DNA of 39,261 nt from JAWLCQ01 sp041687095 (GCA_041687095.1 JAWLCQ010000029.1:1-39261); one strand, 5' to 3'. Shown: positions 23,397 through 32,428, numbered from the stretch's first letter. Notes: a model not told the origin generated them from the letters alone. A program made the numbers and translations.

Positions 23397-24642
23397 ATTG
23401 ATGCGCAGCGACCGCGCGGAGGTCGTCGTTACAGGCGTGGGGGCCGTATCGCCCTTCGGTACGGGAACGGGGGCCTTGATCGACGGTCTCGCCGCCGGCC
23501 GCAGCGCGATCCGCGTCTGCGAAGAGCTTGCGGCCGTACGAGGGCTGCGGTGTTGCCTCGCCGGTCTCGCCGGGGAGATGCGATGCGAGTGGCTTGACCG
23601 GCGCTTCCGCCGCACCATGTCCCGCATGTCGCTCATGGCCGCCGAGGCCGCCAGGGAAGCAATCCATCACGCCGGGCTGTCGCCCCAGCACCTGCGAAGC
23701 CCGCGGAGCGGCGTCTGCGCCGGTTCGACGGTGGGCAGCACCATCGCCAACGAAGCCTTCTTCCGCCAGTACCTGCAATCGCAGAGCATAGAGAACATAC
23801 GCTCCACGGCGTTCTTCATGCTGATGAGCCACACCGTCTCGGCCAACCTCGCCCAGGCCTTCGGGGTGGGCGGCAGAACGATCTGTCCGACCGCCGCGTG
23901 CGCCACGTCGGCGATGGCGATCGGCCTCGCTTACGAGGCAATCGCCCGCCACCAGGCCGACGTCATGATCTGCGGCGGCACCGACGAGCACCACCCGCTG
24001 ACGACGGCCGTCTTCGACCTTCTCGACGCCGCCTCGACGCAGTCGCCCGCCTGTCCCGACGGGGCTCCGCGCCCCTTTGACGCGAACCGGGACGGAGTGG
24101 TGTGCAGCGAGGGAGCCGGCATTCTCATACTCGAAAGCGCCGCCCACGCCCGCCGGAGGAACGCCCCCGTTCTCGCCGAGGTTGTCGGTTTCGCCACCAA
24201 CAACGCCTGCGGCAGCCTCTCCCATTCCGACAGCCGTGCCACGGCCGACTGCATCCGGGCGGCGCTGGACGTTGCGGGCCTGGCCCCCGGGGATATTGCT
24301 TATATCAACGCACACGCCACCGGAACCCTCCAGGGCGACGCTCAGGAGGGGCAGGGGATCTTCGCCGTCTTCGCGGACCGTACGCCGGTAAGCAGCCTGA
24401 AGGGTCACCTTGGCCACACCCTGGCGGCAAGCGCGGCGCTCGAGTCGATCGCTTCGATTGAGATGATGCGGAGAGGCGTGATCTGGCCCACCCGAAATCT
24501 GGAGACCCTTGACCCCGGCTGCGGGCGCTGCGACTATGTTCGCCGTGAGAGGCATGCGGAGATTCAATTCGTGCTGAAAAACAGTTCCGCGCTTGGAGGA
24601 ACCAACGCCGTGTTGGTCCTCGGGAGACCACGCAATGGATGA
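23389..24642 (+). CDS. Beta-ketoacyl-ACP synthase (FabF-like)
   Basis: A 417-aa condensing enzyme with Cys171 in PTAACATSAM, His309 in NAHATGT and His343 in KGHLGHTLAAS, a full triad. ALGGTNAVLVLG closes the thiolase fold. The C-rich N-terminal half (RGLRCCLAGL) and the Ala-Ser after GHTL are deviations from housekeeping FabF. The ATG at 23389 has AAGGTG upstream at 7-nt spacing; a GTG directly before it is the alternative. It overlaps the FAD gene (8 bp) and the ACP gene (8 bp), so the three are coupled. It is the fourth complete ketosynthase of the cluster and could be the starter-selective one because it sits with the ligase and ammonia-lyase (inference). Confidence 0.9.
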   Translation: MSELMRSDRAEVVVTGVGAVSPFGTGTGALIDGLAAGRSAIRVCEELAAVRGLRCCLAGLAGEMRCEWLDRRFRRTMSRMSLMAAEAAREAIHHAGLSPQHLRSPRSGVCAGSTVGSTIANEAFFRQYLQSQSIENIRSTAFFMLMSHTVSANLAQAFGVGGRTICPTAACATSAMAIGLAYEAIARHQADVMICGGTDEHHPLTTAVFDLLDAASTQSPACPDGAPRPFDANRDGVVCSEGAGILILESAAHARRRNAPVLAEVVGFATNNACGSLSHSDSRATADCIRAALDVAGLAPGDIAYINAHATGTLQGDAQEGQGIFAVFADRTPVSSLKGHLGHTLAASAALESIASIEMMRRGVIWPTRNLETLDPGCGRCDYVRRERHAEIQFVLKNSSALGGTNAVLVLGRPRNG

Positions 24643-24958
24643 ACGGGTTGTCTTCGACGCCATCGTCGATGCACTGGTGGAGGAATTCGAGCTGGACCGC
24701 GCCCGAATGACCAGCGACGCCCACCTCATCGAAACCCTCGGACTGGACAGCCTGGACTTCGTCGACATGGTGGTCGTCCTTCAGAACCGCTTCGGCGTCT
24801 CGATACGGGATGAGCCCCGGGCCCGGCAGGTCCGCACGCTGGGCGATCTCCACGCGCTTGTGATGGATATCCGAGCCAACGGGCCGGGGCGCCCTGCCGA
24901 TTTCGACGGGCGGGCGGGCGACGGGCTCGGCAGTCAAACCGACGGCCGGAGGGAGTGA
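24635..24958 (+). CDS. Acyl carrier protein with C-terminal tail
   Basis: A 107-aa carrier with Ser39 in LGLDSLDFVDM as the phosphopantetheine site. It is longer than a standard ACP because of a hydrophilic tail of about 25 residues rich in Gly, Arg and Asp (NGPGRPADFDGRAGDG). The ATG at 24635 overlaps the KS stop, with GGGAGA as ribosome binding site. The acyltransferase-ligase gene follows after 3 bp, suggesting this ACP receives the acid activated by that ligase. Two ACPs per cluster also occur in aryl polyene systems, one for starter or chain delivery. Confidence 0.9.
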   Translation: MDERVVFDAIVDALVEEFELDRARMTSDAHLIETLGLDSLDFVDMVVVLQNRFGVSIRDEPRARQVRTLGDLHALVMDIRANGPGRPADFDGRAGDGLGSQTDGRRE

Positions 24959-24961
24959 TCC

Positions 24962-27079
24962 ATGTGGGGGATCTTCATCAGGATCCTGATGAATCTGTAC
25001 ATCTACCCGATGACGATCTCCCTGACCCTGGCCGGCCTGCTGATCGCGGGGCCCGCGGCGGTGCTGTGGCGGCTTTGCACGCGATGGCCTCGCGAGGTCA
25101 TTGCTCAACACTTCATCTACATCTACGGACGGGCGTGGCTGATCCTCAGTTGGCCCTTCGTGCGCATGCGATCCGAAGCGCACCTCCGGCACTTTCCCAT
25201 GCCTTGCGTGATCATCGTGAATCACCGTTCCTTCTTCGACACCTTCTGCATGGCTGGGATGCCCATCTTCCGCGTCCGCATCGGCCTGCGGAATTGGCCG
25301 ATGAAGATGGTGTGGTACACGCCCTTCCTCAAGGCGGCCAAGTACATCAACATGGAGGCCCTGTCCTGGCCCGAGATCCTCGCGGAGGCTGCGGACGCCG
25401 CTCGCAAGGGACAGGCCTTGCTCATCTTCCCCGAGGGCCATCGCAGCCGCGACGGCACGATGGGGCGGTTCTGCTCCGGGGCGTTCCGACTCGCCGTCGA
25501 ACTGAATCTGCCCGTGATACCGGTGTGCCTGGTCGGGACGCGCCGACTGTTGCCGCCCGGGCAATGGGTGTTGAGCCCCAGCCGCCTCCTTCTCAAGTCC
25601 CTGCCGCCGGTGGACGCAGGGCAATTCTCCGGCCCGCTGGCCCACAATGACCTCCGTCGGCATGTGAAGCAGGCCATGGCCGACGCCATCGCCGAACTGG
25701 AGGCCCCCCTCGGGGCGGTTCGGGACGCCGGGCGGCCGGTCGGACGCCGCGGCGAACGCGACGCCACGGATGCGGCGGCCTCCGCGACGATGGGGGACGC
25801 CCCGGGCGATTCGGAACGAGTCGATGCACGGCTTCGGCAGCACGTGCGCCACTGCCTGACCCGCAGCGCGTTCTACCGCAGCCGGGTCCCCGAGGCGGAC
25901 GCCCTGGCGGAGACGTTCAGAGGCGTAGCCGATCTCCCCGGCCTGCCGCTGACCTCCAAGGCCGATCTTGAAGCCCATAACGACCGGTTCCTGGCAGTCG
26001 AGATGCGTGAGGTGCTCGACATCTGCCAGACATCCGGCACAACGGGCCGGCCCGTGAAGATCTACCAGAGCGCTTCCGACCTCCGGCGTCTGGGGCGCAA
26101 CGAGCGCGAGGCGCTGGGCATCGCCGGGGTCTGCCGCGATGACCGCGTCATGATCGCCTGCTCCTTGGGCCGGGCCTTCATGGCGGGACTCGCCTACTTC
26201 GAGGGGCTCCGCGCGATCGGCGCGGCCTCGATTCGCACCGGCGCGGGGCCGCCCGACCTGCTCGCCGAGGCCCTGATGCTGCATCGCCCGTCGGTCCTTA
26301 TCGGCGTGCCCTCCCAACTGATGTTGCTGGCCGACGCGCTGGAGGATCGCCGCCTGCACCTCCCGACGTCGGGCGTGCGCCTTCTCGTCTGCATCGGGGA
26401 ACCGGTCCGCTGCGCCGACCTCACGCTGACCGCCCTGGCGCAGGCCCTCGAACGCCGCTGGGCCGCGCCGGTCCGGGGAACGTACGCCGGGACGGAGATC
26501 GCCACGAGCTTCCCGGAATGTGCCGCGGGCATGGGGGGGCACGTGCAGACGGATCTAGTGGCCGTGGAGGTCGTCGGTCCCGATGGCGCTCCGGTCTCGC
26601 CGGGCCAGATCGGCGAGTTGGTGGTCACGCCCCTTGGCATGGAAGCCACCCCGCTACTGCGGTTCCGTACGGGGGACATGCTCCGCCTGTACGACGACCC
26701 GTGCCCGTGCGGACGCCCAGGACAGCGCATCGGACCGGTACTCGGCCGCAAGTCTCAAATGTTGAAGATCCGCGGGGCAACCGTGTTTCCCCCTGCCGTG
26801 TACGACGTGCTGGCGGGGCTGGCGACCGTCCGAGCCTTCTACGTCGAGGCCTACGACGACCATCCGCTGTCAGACAGGCTGCGCATTGTGGTCTCCCTGG
26901 CGGACGGGGCGCAGATGACCGCCGAAGCGATCGCGGCCCGCGTTCATGGCAGAATCCGCGTCACCCCCGAGGTCGTCGTCGCCGATCACGCGTTGGTCGC
27001 TGCCCGCGTCCACCCGCCGACAAGCCGCAAACCGACGCTGTTCTTCGACCACAGGGAATCGACAGGGCCGTGCCAATGA
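24962..27079 (+). CDS. Fusion of PlsC-type acyltransferase and PaaK-like adenylating ligase
   Basis: A 705-aa two-domain protein. Residues 1-250 have N-terminal hydrophobic helices and the 1-acylglycerol-3-phosphate acyltransferase motifs: NHRSFFD (His88, Asp93; HX4D) and FPEGHRSRDG (156-165). A flexible polar linker (about 251-285) leads to an adenylate-forming domain with TSGTTGRPV (357-365, the phosphate-binding loop), YAGTE (508-512), ELVVTPLG, FRTGDMLRLYDDPCPCG and GRKSQMLKIRG, a phenylacetate-CoA ligase-like layout. It could activate an aryl acid and also transfer a product to a lipid. The ATG at 24962 has GGAGGG upstream; the stop overlaps the lyase ATG (ATGA). Confidence 0.87.
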   Translation: MWGIFIRILMNLYIYPMTISLTLAGLLIAGPAAVLWRLCTRWPREVIAQHFIYIYGRAWLILSWPFVRMRSEAHLRHFPMPCVIIVNHRSFFDTFCMAGMPIFRVRIGLRNWPMKMVWYTPFLKAAKYINMEALSWPEILAEAADAARKGQALLIFPEGHRSRDGTMGRFCSGAFRLAVELNLPVIPVCLVGTRRLLPPGQWVLSPSRLLLKSLPPVDAGQFSGPLAHNDLRRHVKQAMADAIAELEAPLGAVRDAGRPVGRRGERDATDAAASATMGDAPGDSERVDARLRQHVRHCLTRSAFYRSRVPEADALAETFRGVADLPGLPLTSKADLEAHNDRFLAVEMREVLDICQTSGTTGRPVKIYQSASDLRRLGRNEREALGIAGVCRDDRVMIACSLGRAFMAGLAYFEGLRAIGAASIRTGAGPPDLLAEALMLHRPSVLIGVPSQLMLLADALEDRRLHLPTSGVRLLVCIGEPVRCADLTLTALAQALERRWAAPVRGTYAGTEIATSFPECAAGMGGHVQTDLVAVEVVGPDGAPVSPGQIGELVVTPLGMEATPLLRFRTGDMLRLYDDPCPCGRPGQRIGPVLGRKSQMLKIRGATVFPPAVYDVLAGLATVRAFYVEAYDDHPLSDRLRIVVSLADGAQMTAEAIAARVHGRIRVTPEVVVADHALVAARVHPPTSRKPTLFFDHRESTGPCQ

Positions 27080-28686
27080 ACCCTCACCAGACCGATCCGC
27101 GTTCCGTCGTCCATCTGACCGGTAACGACCTCACCCCCGAGCAGATCATCGCCATCGGAGTGGGCGATTGCCGCGTGGAACTCGACCCCCGAGCACTCGC
27201 GCGATGCCGCGCCAGCCGCGAATTCCTCGACCGGGAGGTCGCCGCGAACCGGATCATCTACGGCGTGAACACGTCCTTTGGTCCGATGTGCAACAAGATC
27301 ATCGACCGGGAGGAACTGGAGCGGCTTCAGGTCAATCTCATCCTCAGCCATGCCGCGGGACTGGGAGCCCCCCTGCCGCATTACATCGCGTCCGGGGTTA
27401 TGGCGGTGCGCCTCAACGCTCTCGTCAAGGGCTATAGCGGTGTTCGCATCGAGTTGCTGGAGTTGCTGCGCGACATGATCAACGCCCGCATAGCCCCGTA
27501 CATCCCGGAGAGCGGCAGCGTGGGCGCGTCCGGCGACCTGGTGCATCTGGCTCACGCGGCTCTGGGGGTCATCGGCCGCGGGCGCGTCTTCCACCGCGGC
27601 GTGCTGACGGACGCCCCCGCCGCGTTGCAGGCGGCGGGCCTGACTCCGGCACGCCTGTCCTACAAGGAGGGCCTGGCGCTGATGAACGGAACCAGCGCAA
27701 TGACCGCCCTGGCGGCGTTCGCGGTCTTCGGAGCCCAGAAGCTCCTGCGAATCGCCTGTGTGACCGCCGCATTCGCGATGGAGATCTTCGGGGGGATCGA
27801 CGATGCCCTGGACGCGGACCTTCACCATCTCAAGCCGCACCCCGGACAGGCTCACGTCGCACAAGCCGTGGGCCGGCTGATCGACGGCTCGCGAAACATC
27901 ACTCGCCGCGCCGACATGCACGAGCGGATCCGCAGTGCCGATTCCCGCCAGCCGGTGTTCGAGACCGACGTCAACGTCCAAGATGTCTACTCCATCCGCT
28001 GCACGCCGCAGATCCTCGCCCCGGTCTGGGAATGCATCGACGCCGCCGCCAGGACCATCGAAGTCGAAGCCAACAGCACCAACGACAACCCCGTCATCGT
28101 CCCCGAACGGCGCAAGGTCATCCACGGGGGAAACTTCCACGGACAGAGCATCGCGTTCGCCATGGACGCGCTGTGCATGGCCGTCGCACAGCTTTGCACG
28201 CTCTCGGAACGACGAATCAACAAAATGCTCGATCCCGGCCTCAACGAGGGACTGCCTGAACACTTGATCGTCGAGCAGCCCGGGCTGACCATGGGGTTCA
28301 TGGGCGCACAGTACCTCGCCACCAGCGCCACCGCCGAGGCCCGGCAACTGGCCAACCCTGTGGGAACGCTGTCCATCTCCTGCAACGCCGCCAACCAGGA
28401 CGTGGTCAGCATGGGGACGGTCGCCGCCCGCAAGGCGCACCGGGCCGTCAGCAATGCCAAGCACGTCGTCACCGTGGAGGTCCTTACCGACCTCCAGGCC
28501 CTCTCCTTCGGTGACGTCTCCACTCTCGGGGAGGGCACGCGACGTGTCCACGCCGTTCTCGCCCCCCACTTCGAAGTCTACCGAAACGAACGCGTGCTCC
28601 ACGACGACTTGGTGCGGTTCCGAAAGCTGCTGTTCTCGAGCCCGCTCTTCGACTCCCTCGATGTCTATAGGAAGGATGGCCAGTGA
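27076..28686 (+). CDS. Aromatic amino acid ammonia-lyase (probable tyrosine ammonia-lyase)
   Basis: A 536-aa MIO-dependent lyase of the HutH/PAL/TAL family that deaminates an amino acid to an enoic acid. The cofactor triad Ala-Ser-Gly is 151-153 in GSVGASGDLVHLAH, with Tyr62 in IYGVNTSFGPM and the NANDNP-type loop EANSTNDNPVI also present. FGPM, QVNLILSH and YSIRCTPQILAPV resemble the tyrosine ammonia-lyase of flexirubin clusters more than catabolic HutH, which usually has FGKL or FGxFA. No hutU/hutI neighbour is present. The gene is coupled to the ligase upstream and to the dehydratase downstream, so it likely makes the 4-coumarate or cinnamate starter. His, Tyr or Phe as substrate is not proven. 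Confidence 0.87.
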   Translation: MNPHQTDPRSVVHLTGNDLTPEQIIAIGVGDCRVELDPRALARCRASREFLDREVAANRIIYGVNTSFGPMCNKIIDREELERLQVNLILSHAAGLGAPLPHYIASGVMAVRLNALVKGYSGVRIELLELLRDMINARIAPYIPESGSVGASGDLVHLAHAALGVIGRGRVFHRGVLTDAPAALQAAGLTPARLSYKEGLALMNGTSAMTALAAFAVFGAQKLLRIACVTAAFAMEIFGGIDDALDADLHHLKPHPGQAHVAQAVGRLIDGSRNITRRADMHERIRSADSRQPVFETDVNVQDVYSIRCTPQILAPVWECIDAAARTIEVEANSTNDNPVIVPERRKVIHGGNFHGQSIAFAMDALCMAVAQLCTLSERRINKMLDPGLNEGLPEHLIVEQPGLTMGFMGAQYLATSATAEARQLANPVGTLSISCNAANQDVVSMGTVAARKAHRAVSNAKHVVTVEVLTDLQALSFGDVSTLGEGTRRVHAVLAPHFEVYRNERVLHDDLVRFRKLLFSSPLFDSLDVYRKDGQ

Positions 28687-29123
28687 TCCCTGTTGCCCAG
28701 GACGCCGCCGATCTCGTTCCGCATCGGCCCCCAATGCGATGGGTGGAGCGGCTCGTCGAATGCAGCGAGCGCTGTGCTGTCTCCGTCTCTCGCCTGCCGG
28801 TCTCGCACCCCGGCCTGGACCAGTTCGGCCGATTGCGGCCCGAGGTGCTGATCGAACTGGCCGCACAGACCTTCGCCGCCATGCGAGGCCACCAAGCGCA
28901 CGCCGCCGGGGCCCACGTGCCCAAAGGGCTTCTCGTGTCCGTTCCTCGAGCCGACATACTCGCCCTCCCCCGAGCCGGAGAAACGGTTCGCGTCGAGCTA
29001 TCGGCCCAACCAGCCTTCGACAGCTTTCGGCCGGCCCATGCGGTTGTCCTCGTCGACGGACGGCAGTGCGCCGAAATCAGCATGACCATCTGGGAGGTTC
29101 CCGACGACGAGGAGGACGATTGA
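28683..29123 (+). CDS. Hotdog-fold 3-hydroxyacyl-ACP dehydratase (FabZ/ApeP-like)
   Basis: A 146-aa hotdog protein. LVPHRPPMRWVERLVE has the FabZ-type PHR segment with the catalytic His, and LIELAAQTFAA supplies the Glu/Gln helix. It would dehydrate 3-hydroxyacyl-ACP to the trans-2-enoyl-ACP that forms each double bond. GTG at 28683 overlaps the lyase stop (GTGA). The acidic C-terminus (VPDDEEDD) is short and not family-typical. It pairs functionally with the second hotdog gene at 31534; two dehydratases are usual in aryl polyene clusters. Confidence 0.85.
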   Translation: MIPVAQDAADLVPHRPPMRWVERLVECSERCAVSVSRLPVSHPGLDQFGRLRPEVLIELAAQTFAAMRGHQAHAAGAHVPKGLLVSVPRADILALPRAGETVRVELSAQPAFDSFRPAHAVVLVDGRQCAEISMTIWEVPDDEEDD

Positions 29124-29125
29124 TC

Positions 29126-31537
29126 GTGGTCAACCTGGTCGCGCGGAGCTTCGGCTTCTGGCGGCGGCGGCGGGCGCTGCTGGCGGGGTCGGCCCTTCTG
29201 GCCCTCACTGTGATGGCGGGCGTGGCCTATCGTGCCCCGCTCCGGGAGGATGTGCGGTCCCTCCTGCCCAGCGGCGAGGGGGAGGCCGCGCAGTGGTTCG
29301 ATGTGCTGGCCGACTCACCCTTCACTCGCAGCATCATCGTCGACCTGCACGCGAGCGACCCGTCCCGGCTTGGCGAGTTGACGAAGGCGGCTGATGCCCT
29401 CGTCAACGCCATGGACTCGCCGTTGTTCTCGCACGCTCTGACCGCCCCGGGGGACGCGGAGCAACTGGAACTCCTGCTCTGGCTCGAACGGCACGCGCCG
29501 CTGCTGCTGTCCGAAGAGGACCTGCGTCGTTTCGAGGCCCGGCTGGGGGATGAGGAGATCGATGAACGGCTGCGCGCCAACCTCCGCATGCTCAACGGAC
29601 CGCTGTCGTCCATCGCCAAACGCCTGGTCCGGCGCGACCCGCTGCACCTGCGGGCGGAGTTGCTCGGGAGGCTCGCCTCTCTCCGCATCGCCCCGGACAC
29701 CCGCATCATCGACGGACACTTCGTCAGCCCGGACCGCCGCCACGTCATGGTGGTGGCACGGACCCACGTGTCCGTGACGGACTCCGAAGGCGCTCGTGCG
29801 GTCACCGAAGCGATGGACCGTCTCCTGCGGCGCCACGTGCCGCCCACCATTCACGCCCGTTACGTCTGCGGACATCGACACACGGTGGCCAACACGCGCA
29901 CCATCCAAGCCGACCTCGCTCGCGTCCTGCCCCTGTCCGCCGCCGGGGTGGCGGTGATCCTGGCCGTGTTCCTCCGCCACTGGCGCGTTGCGTTCGTCCT
30001 GGTGGTGCCGCTGGTGGCTCTGGTCGTCGGGTACGCGACCGTCGCGGCCATCTTTCAGACTGTCAACGCCATCGCTCTTGGATTCGGAGCCATTGTCCTC
30101 GGCATCGCTGCGGATTTTGGCCTGCACGTGTTCTGTACGCTGCGCTGCGAGCCGCATGCTCCCGCTCGCGCGTTGCGACGGCTGGCCGGGCCGTTGACGC
30201 TTTGCGCGGCGACCACGATCGGCGCGTTCGCCATGATGATCGCGTCGAGCGTGCCGGGGCAAAGGGCTGTCGGCGTGTTGGCGGTGGCGGGGCTCGCAGG
30301 CGGCTGGGCGTTCTCGCTGTTCGTTCTGCCCCACTTCGTCGGTCGCCGTGCCTCCGGTGCGCTGGTGCGCCAGGACGCGCCCGGCCCCGCCCGTCGTCCA
30401 AGGCGGGCAGTCGTTGTTATTCTCTGGCTGGTCGGGTTGGTCGTCTGTGCCGCCTTCGCCACCCGCGTCCGGATGGATACCGAACTGCGCAACGTGGGGG
30501 TTCGCGCGCCGGAGGTCTTGGCGGATGAGCGCGCGGTCGCCGAAACGTGGGGCGACCCCCGCGGAAAGGGAATCATCGCCTGCGACGGCGCCGACGCGAA
30601 CGAGGCCATGGGGGCCAACCATCGCCTCTGGCAGTGGCTGAACCGGGAAGGGTTGGCAAGCGGCGTCCTGAGCATTGCCCCGTTGGCTCTCCCCGCTGAG
30701 GTCCAGCAATCCAATCGCCGGGCTTGGGTGAGGTTCTGGCACGAGGGAGCCGGGGCCAAACGGCTGCGTTGGCGGCTGAACGATCGGGCCGCGCGTCTCG
30801 GGTTCGCCGCAGACGCCTTCGACGAGTTCTTTGAAGCGCTGGAGGCCCCATCTCCGGCGCCCCTGGGACTGGACGCCATCCGCACCGGGCCGGCCGGGCC
30901 CTTCGTCGACACGTTGGTCGCACAGAGCGACTCGCGCACGCGGATTCTCTCGCTCGTTCCTGACGACGCGGGGTTCCTCCGAGCGATGTCCCGGCGCGAG
31001 CAGCCGGAACGCCTGGGTGTGATCCATGTGTCCACGCTTCGCTTGAACCGCGAGATCGGCACGGTGGTAGAGAAGGACATGGCCTTGTTCGGTATCTTGG
31101 CCGCCGCCGCCGTCGTGGCGATGCTGGCGGGGCTGCTGCGGAGCCTCCGTCGCGTTCTGCTGTGTCTGTTGCCCGTGGCGACGGGCCTGATCGCGATGTA
31201 TGGGGCGATGGGCCTGATGTCTCTTCCGGTGAATCTGTTCACGGTCGGGGCCAACCTCCTGGTGATTGGATTGGGCGTGGACTACGGTGTCTTCATGACC
31301 ACCACGGCCGGCGGGCCGTTGGCGCGGACGGTCGGACAGGCCGTTACCGTTTCCGGACTGACGACACTCGTCGGGTTCGGAGCCTTAGCGTTGGGGCGAC
31401 ACCCGGCGCTGCACTCGCTGGGGCTGTCGGTGCTGCTGGGGCTCGCCCCGGCTCTGGTTGCAGCCCTGTACGTCGTGCCGGCGCTCGCCCGCCCCCGCGG
31501 ACTCTCGGAGCATGTTGCGGAGACCATCCCGAAATGA
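29126..31537 (+). CDS. MMPL/RND-family exporter
   Basis: An 803-aa inner-membrane protein of the RND/MMPL type. It has one N-terminal membrane helix (LLAGSALLALTVMAGVAY), a large periplasmic domain, five helices (VLPLSAAGVAVILAVFL to GWAFSLFVLPHFVG), then a second repeat (VVVILWLVGLVVCAAFA, a periplasmic domain, VVAMLAGLL onwards). The conserved helix-4 type motif GLGVDYGVFM appears in the second half and GIAADFGLHVF in the first. It likely extracts the finished lipid or polyene toward the periplasm. Start GTG 29126 has GGAGG 10 nt upstream; the TTG at 29120 (TTGA overlap) is the alternative. Aryl polyene clusters carry the same exporter type. Confidence 0.88.
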   Translation: MVNLVARSFGFWRRRRALLAGSALLALTVMAGVAYRAPLREDVRSLLPSGEGEAAQWFDVLADSPFTRSIIVDLHASDPSRLGELTKAADALVNAMDSPLFSHALTAPGDAEQLELLLWLERHAPLLLSEEDLRRFEARLGDEEIDERLRANLRMLNGPLSSIAKRLVRRDPLHLRAELLGRLASLRIAPDTRIIDGHFVSPDRRHVMVVARTHVSVTDSEGARAVTEAMDRLLRRHVPPTIHARYVCGHRHTVANTRTIQADLARVLPLSAAGVAVILAVFLRHWRVAFVLVVPLVALVVGYATVAAIFQTVNAIALGFGAIVLGIAADFGLHVFCTLRCEPHAPARALRRLAGPLTLCAATTIGAFAMMIASSVPGQRAVGVLAVAGLAGGWAFSLFVLPHFVGRRASGALVRQDAPGPARRPRRAVVVILWLVGLVVCAAFATRVRMDTELRNVGVRAPEVLADERAVAETWGDPRGKGIIACDGADANEAMGANHRLWQWLNREGLASGVLSIAPLALPAEVQQSNRRAWVRFWHEGAGAKRLRWRLNDRAARLGFAADAFDEFFEALEAPSPAPLGLDAIRTGPAGPFVDTLVAQSDSRTRILSLVPDDAGFLRAMSRREQPERLGVIHVSTLRLNREIGTVVEKDMALFGILAAAAVVAMLAGLLRSLRRVLLCLLPVATGLIAMYGAMGLMSLPVNLFTVGANLLVIGLGVDYGVFMTTTAGGPLARTVGQAVTVSGLTTLVGFGALALGRHPALHSLGLSVLLGLAPALVAALYVVPALARPRGLSEHVAETIPK

Positions 31538-31950
31538 CAGCCAACACTTCCCTGCCAACGCCCCCGCCGACCCGCTCCATCGGGCTCGACGCCGACGTCG
31601 CGCGCTGCGCGCTCGAACCGGCGCGTCCTCGCGGCGACGGCGGATACCGAACGTTTCGGTTCGACGCGGGTTTCCTCGGGTTCCAAGGGCATTTCCCCGA
31701 CGATCCGGCGGTCCCGGCGATCGCCCAGATCATCGCCGCTGTGGACTCCATCGCCGCTTGCCTGTCGCGCCCCCTGGTCCTGTCGTCCGTGCTGTCCGCC
31801 AAATTCCGTCGGGTCGTTCGCCCGGGCGAGACCGTCCTCGTAAGCTGGTCCCGCGTCGAACGCGAGAACCGACCCCAGTGGCGATGCAAGCTGACATGCG
31901 GCGACGAGGCCGTCGCCGACTTCACGCTGATCTTGCGAGAGGAGGCCTGA
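31534..31950 (+). CDS. Hotdog-fold dehydratase-like protein (FabA/FabZ/ApeI-like)
   Basis: A 138-aa protein with the FabZ/FabA-type block FLGFQGHFPDDPAVPAIAQI; the His in GHFP is the presumed catalytic residue and the Asp in AAVDS lies on the central helix. The normal Pro-Gly after the second Pro is Pro-Ala here. SSVLSAKFRRVVRPGETV is the later hotdog strand pair. The ATG at 31534 overlaps the exporter stop (ATGA). It is probably the second 3-hydroxyacyl-ACP dehydratase of the pathway. Confidence 0.78.
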   Translation: MTANTSLPTPPPTRSIGLDADVARCALEPARPRGDGGYRTFRFDAGFLGFQGHFPDDPAVPAIAQIIAAVDSIAACLSRPLVLSSVLSAKFRRVVRPGETVLVSWSRVERENRPQWRCKLTCGDEAVADFTLILREEA

Positions 31951-31954
31951 CACC

Positions 31955-32428
31955 ATGGCCCGCGAACCGTACTTCCCCCATGTGCCCGGAGCGCCCGCGC
32001 CGCTGCGCATTACCGTGCGGCAGCGTGTGCGATTCGACGAAGTCGACTCCGTGGGGATCGTCTGGCACGGCCGATACGCCAGCTACTTCGAGGACGCCCG
32101 TGTGGCCTTCGGCCGACGGCATGGGGTCGGCTACGCCGACTTCATCCGCCACCGCGTCCCCGTTCCGATTCGCCAGATCCATGTCGACCATCTCATGCCT
32201 CTTCGCTTCGATGACCTGATCGACATCGAAACGATCCTCCACTGGTCCGAGGCCGCGAGGATCAACTTCGAGTTCTGCATCCGAACCGTCCAGGGCGAGT
32301 TGGCATGCACGGGTTACACCGTGCAGTTGATGCTCGACGAGAAGCTTGAGCTTCTGCTGTCTCCGCCACCGTTCTACCGCGAGTTCCTCGAACGCTGGCG
32401 CCGCGGAGAACTCTGCCCCGAGGAGTGA
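31955..32428 (+). CDS. YbgC/4-hydroxybenzoyl-CoA thioesterase-family protein
   Basis: A 157-aa hotdog thioesterase. VRFDEVDSVGIVWHGRYASYFEDAR is the family signature, with the Asp in EVDSVGIV as the catalytic acid. It may release or proofread the polyene acyl chain or an aryl-acyl intermediate. The ATG at 31955 follows the dehydratase stop by 4 bp and has GAGGAGG in the coding end of the previous gene. It is the last gene of the rightward operon; the next gene runs the other way. Confidence 0.87.
   Translation: MAREPYFPHVPGAPAPLRITVRQRVRFDEVDSVGIVWHGRYASYFEDARVAFGRRHGVGYADFIRHRVPVPIRQIHVDHLMPLRFDDLIDIETILHWSEAARINFEFCIRTVQGELACTGYTVQLMLDEKLELLLSPPPFYREFLERWRRGELCPEE

Noticed and set aside
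26518..27075. N-terminal extension of the ammonia-lyase
   Set aside because: The frame is open but lies inside the ligase gene and has shadow composition; the ATG at 27076 overlaps the ligase stop and starts a family-like sequence.
27076..28686. Calling the lyase hutH
   Set aside because: The context is biosynthetic and key motifs resemble TAL; no other histidine-degradation gene is present.
28454..29125. N-terminal extension of the MMPL exporter
   Set aside because: The frame overlaps the ammonia-lyase end and the dehydratase and is Arg/Ser-rich; the exporter's first membrane helix begins shortly after 29126.
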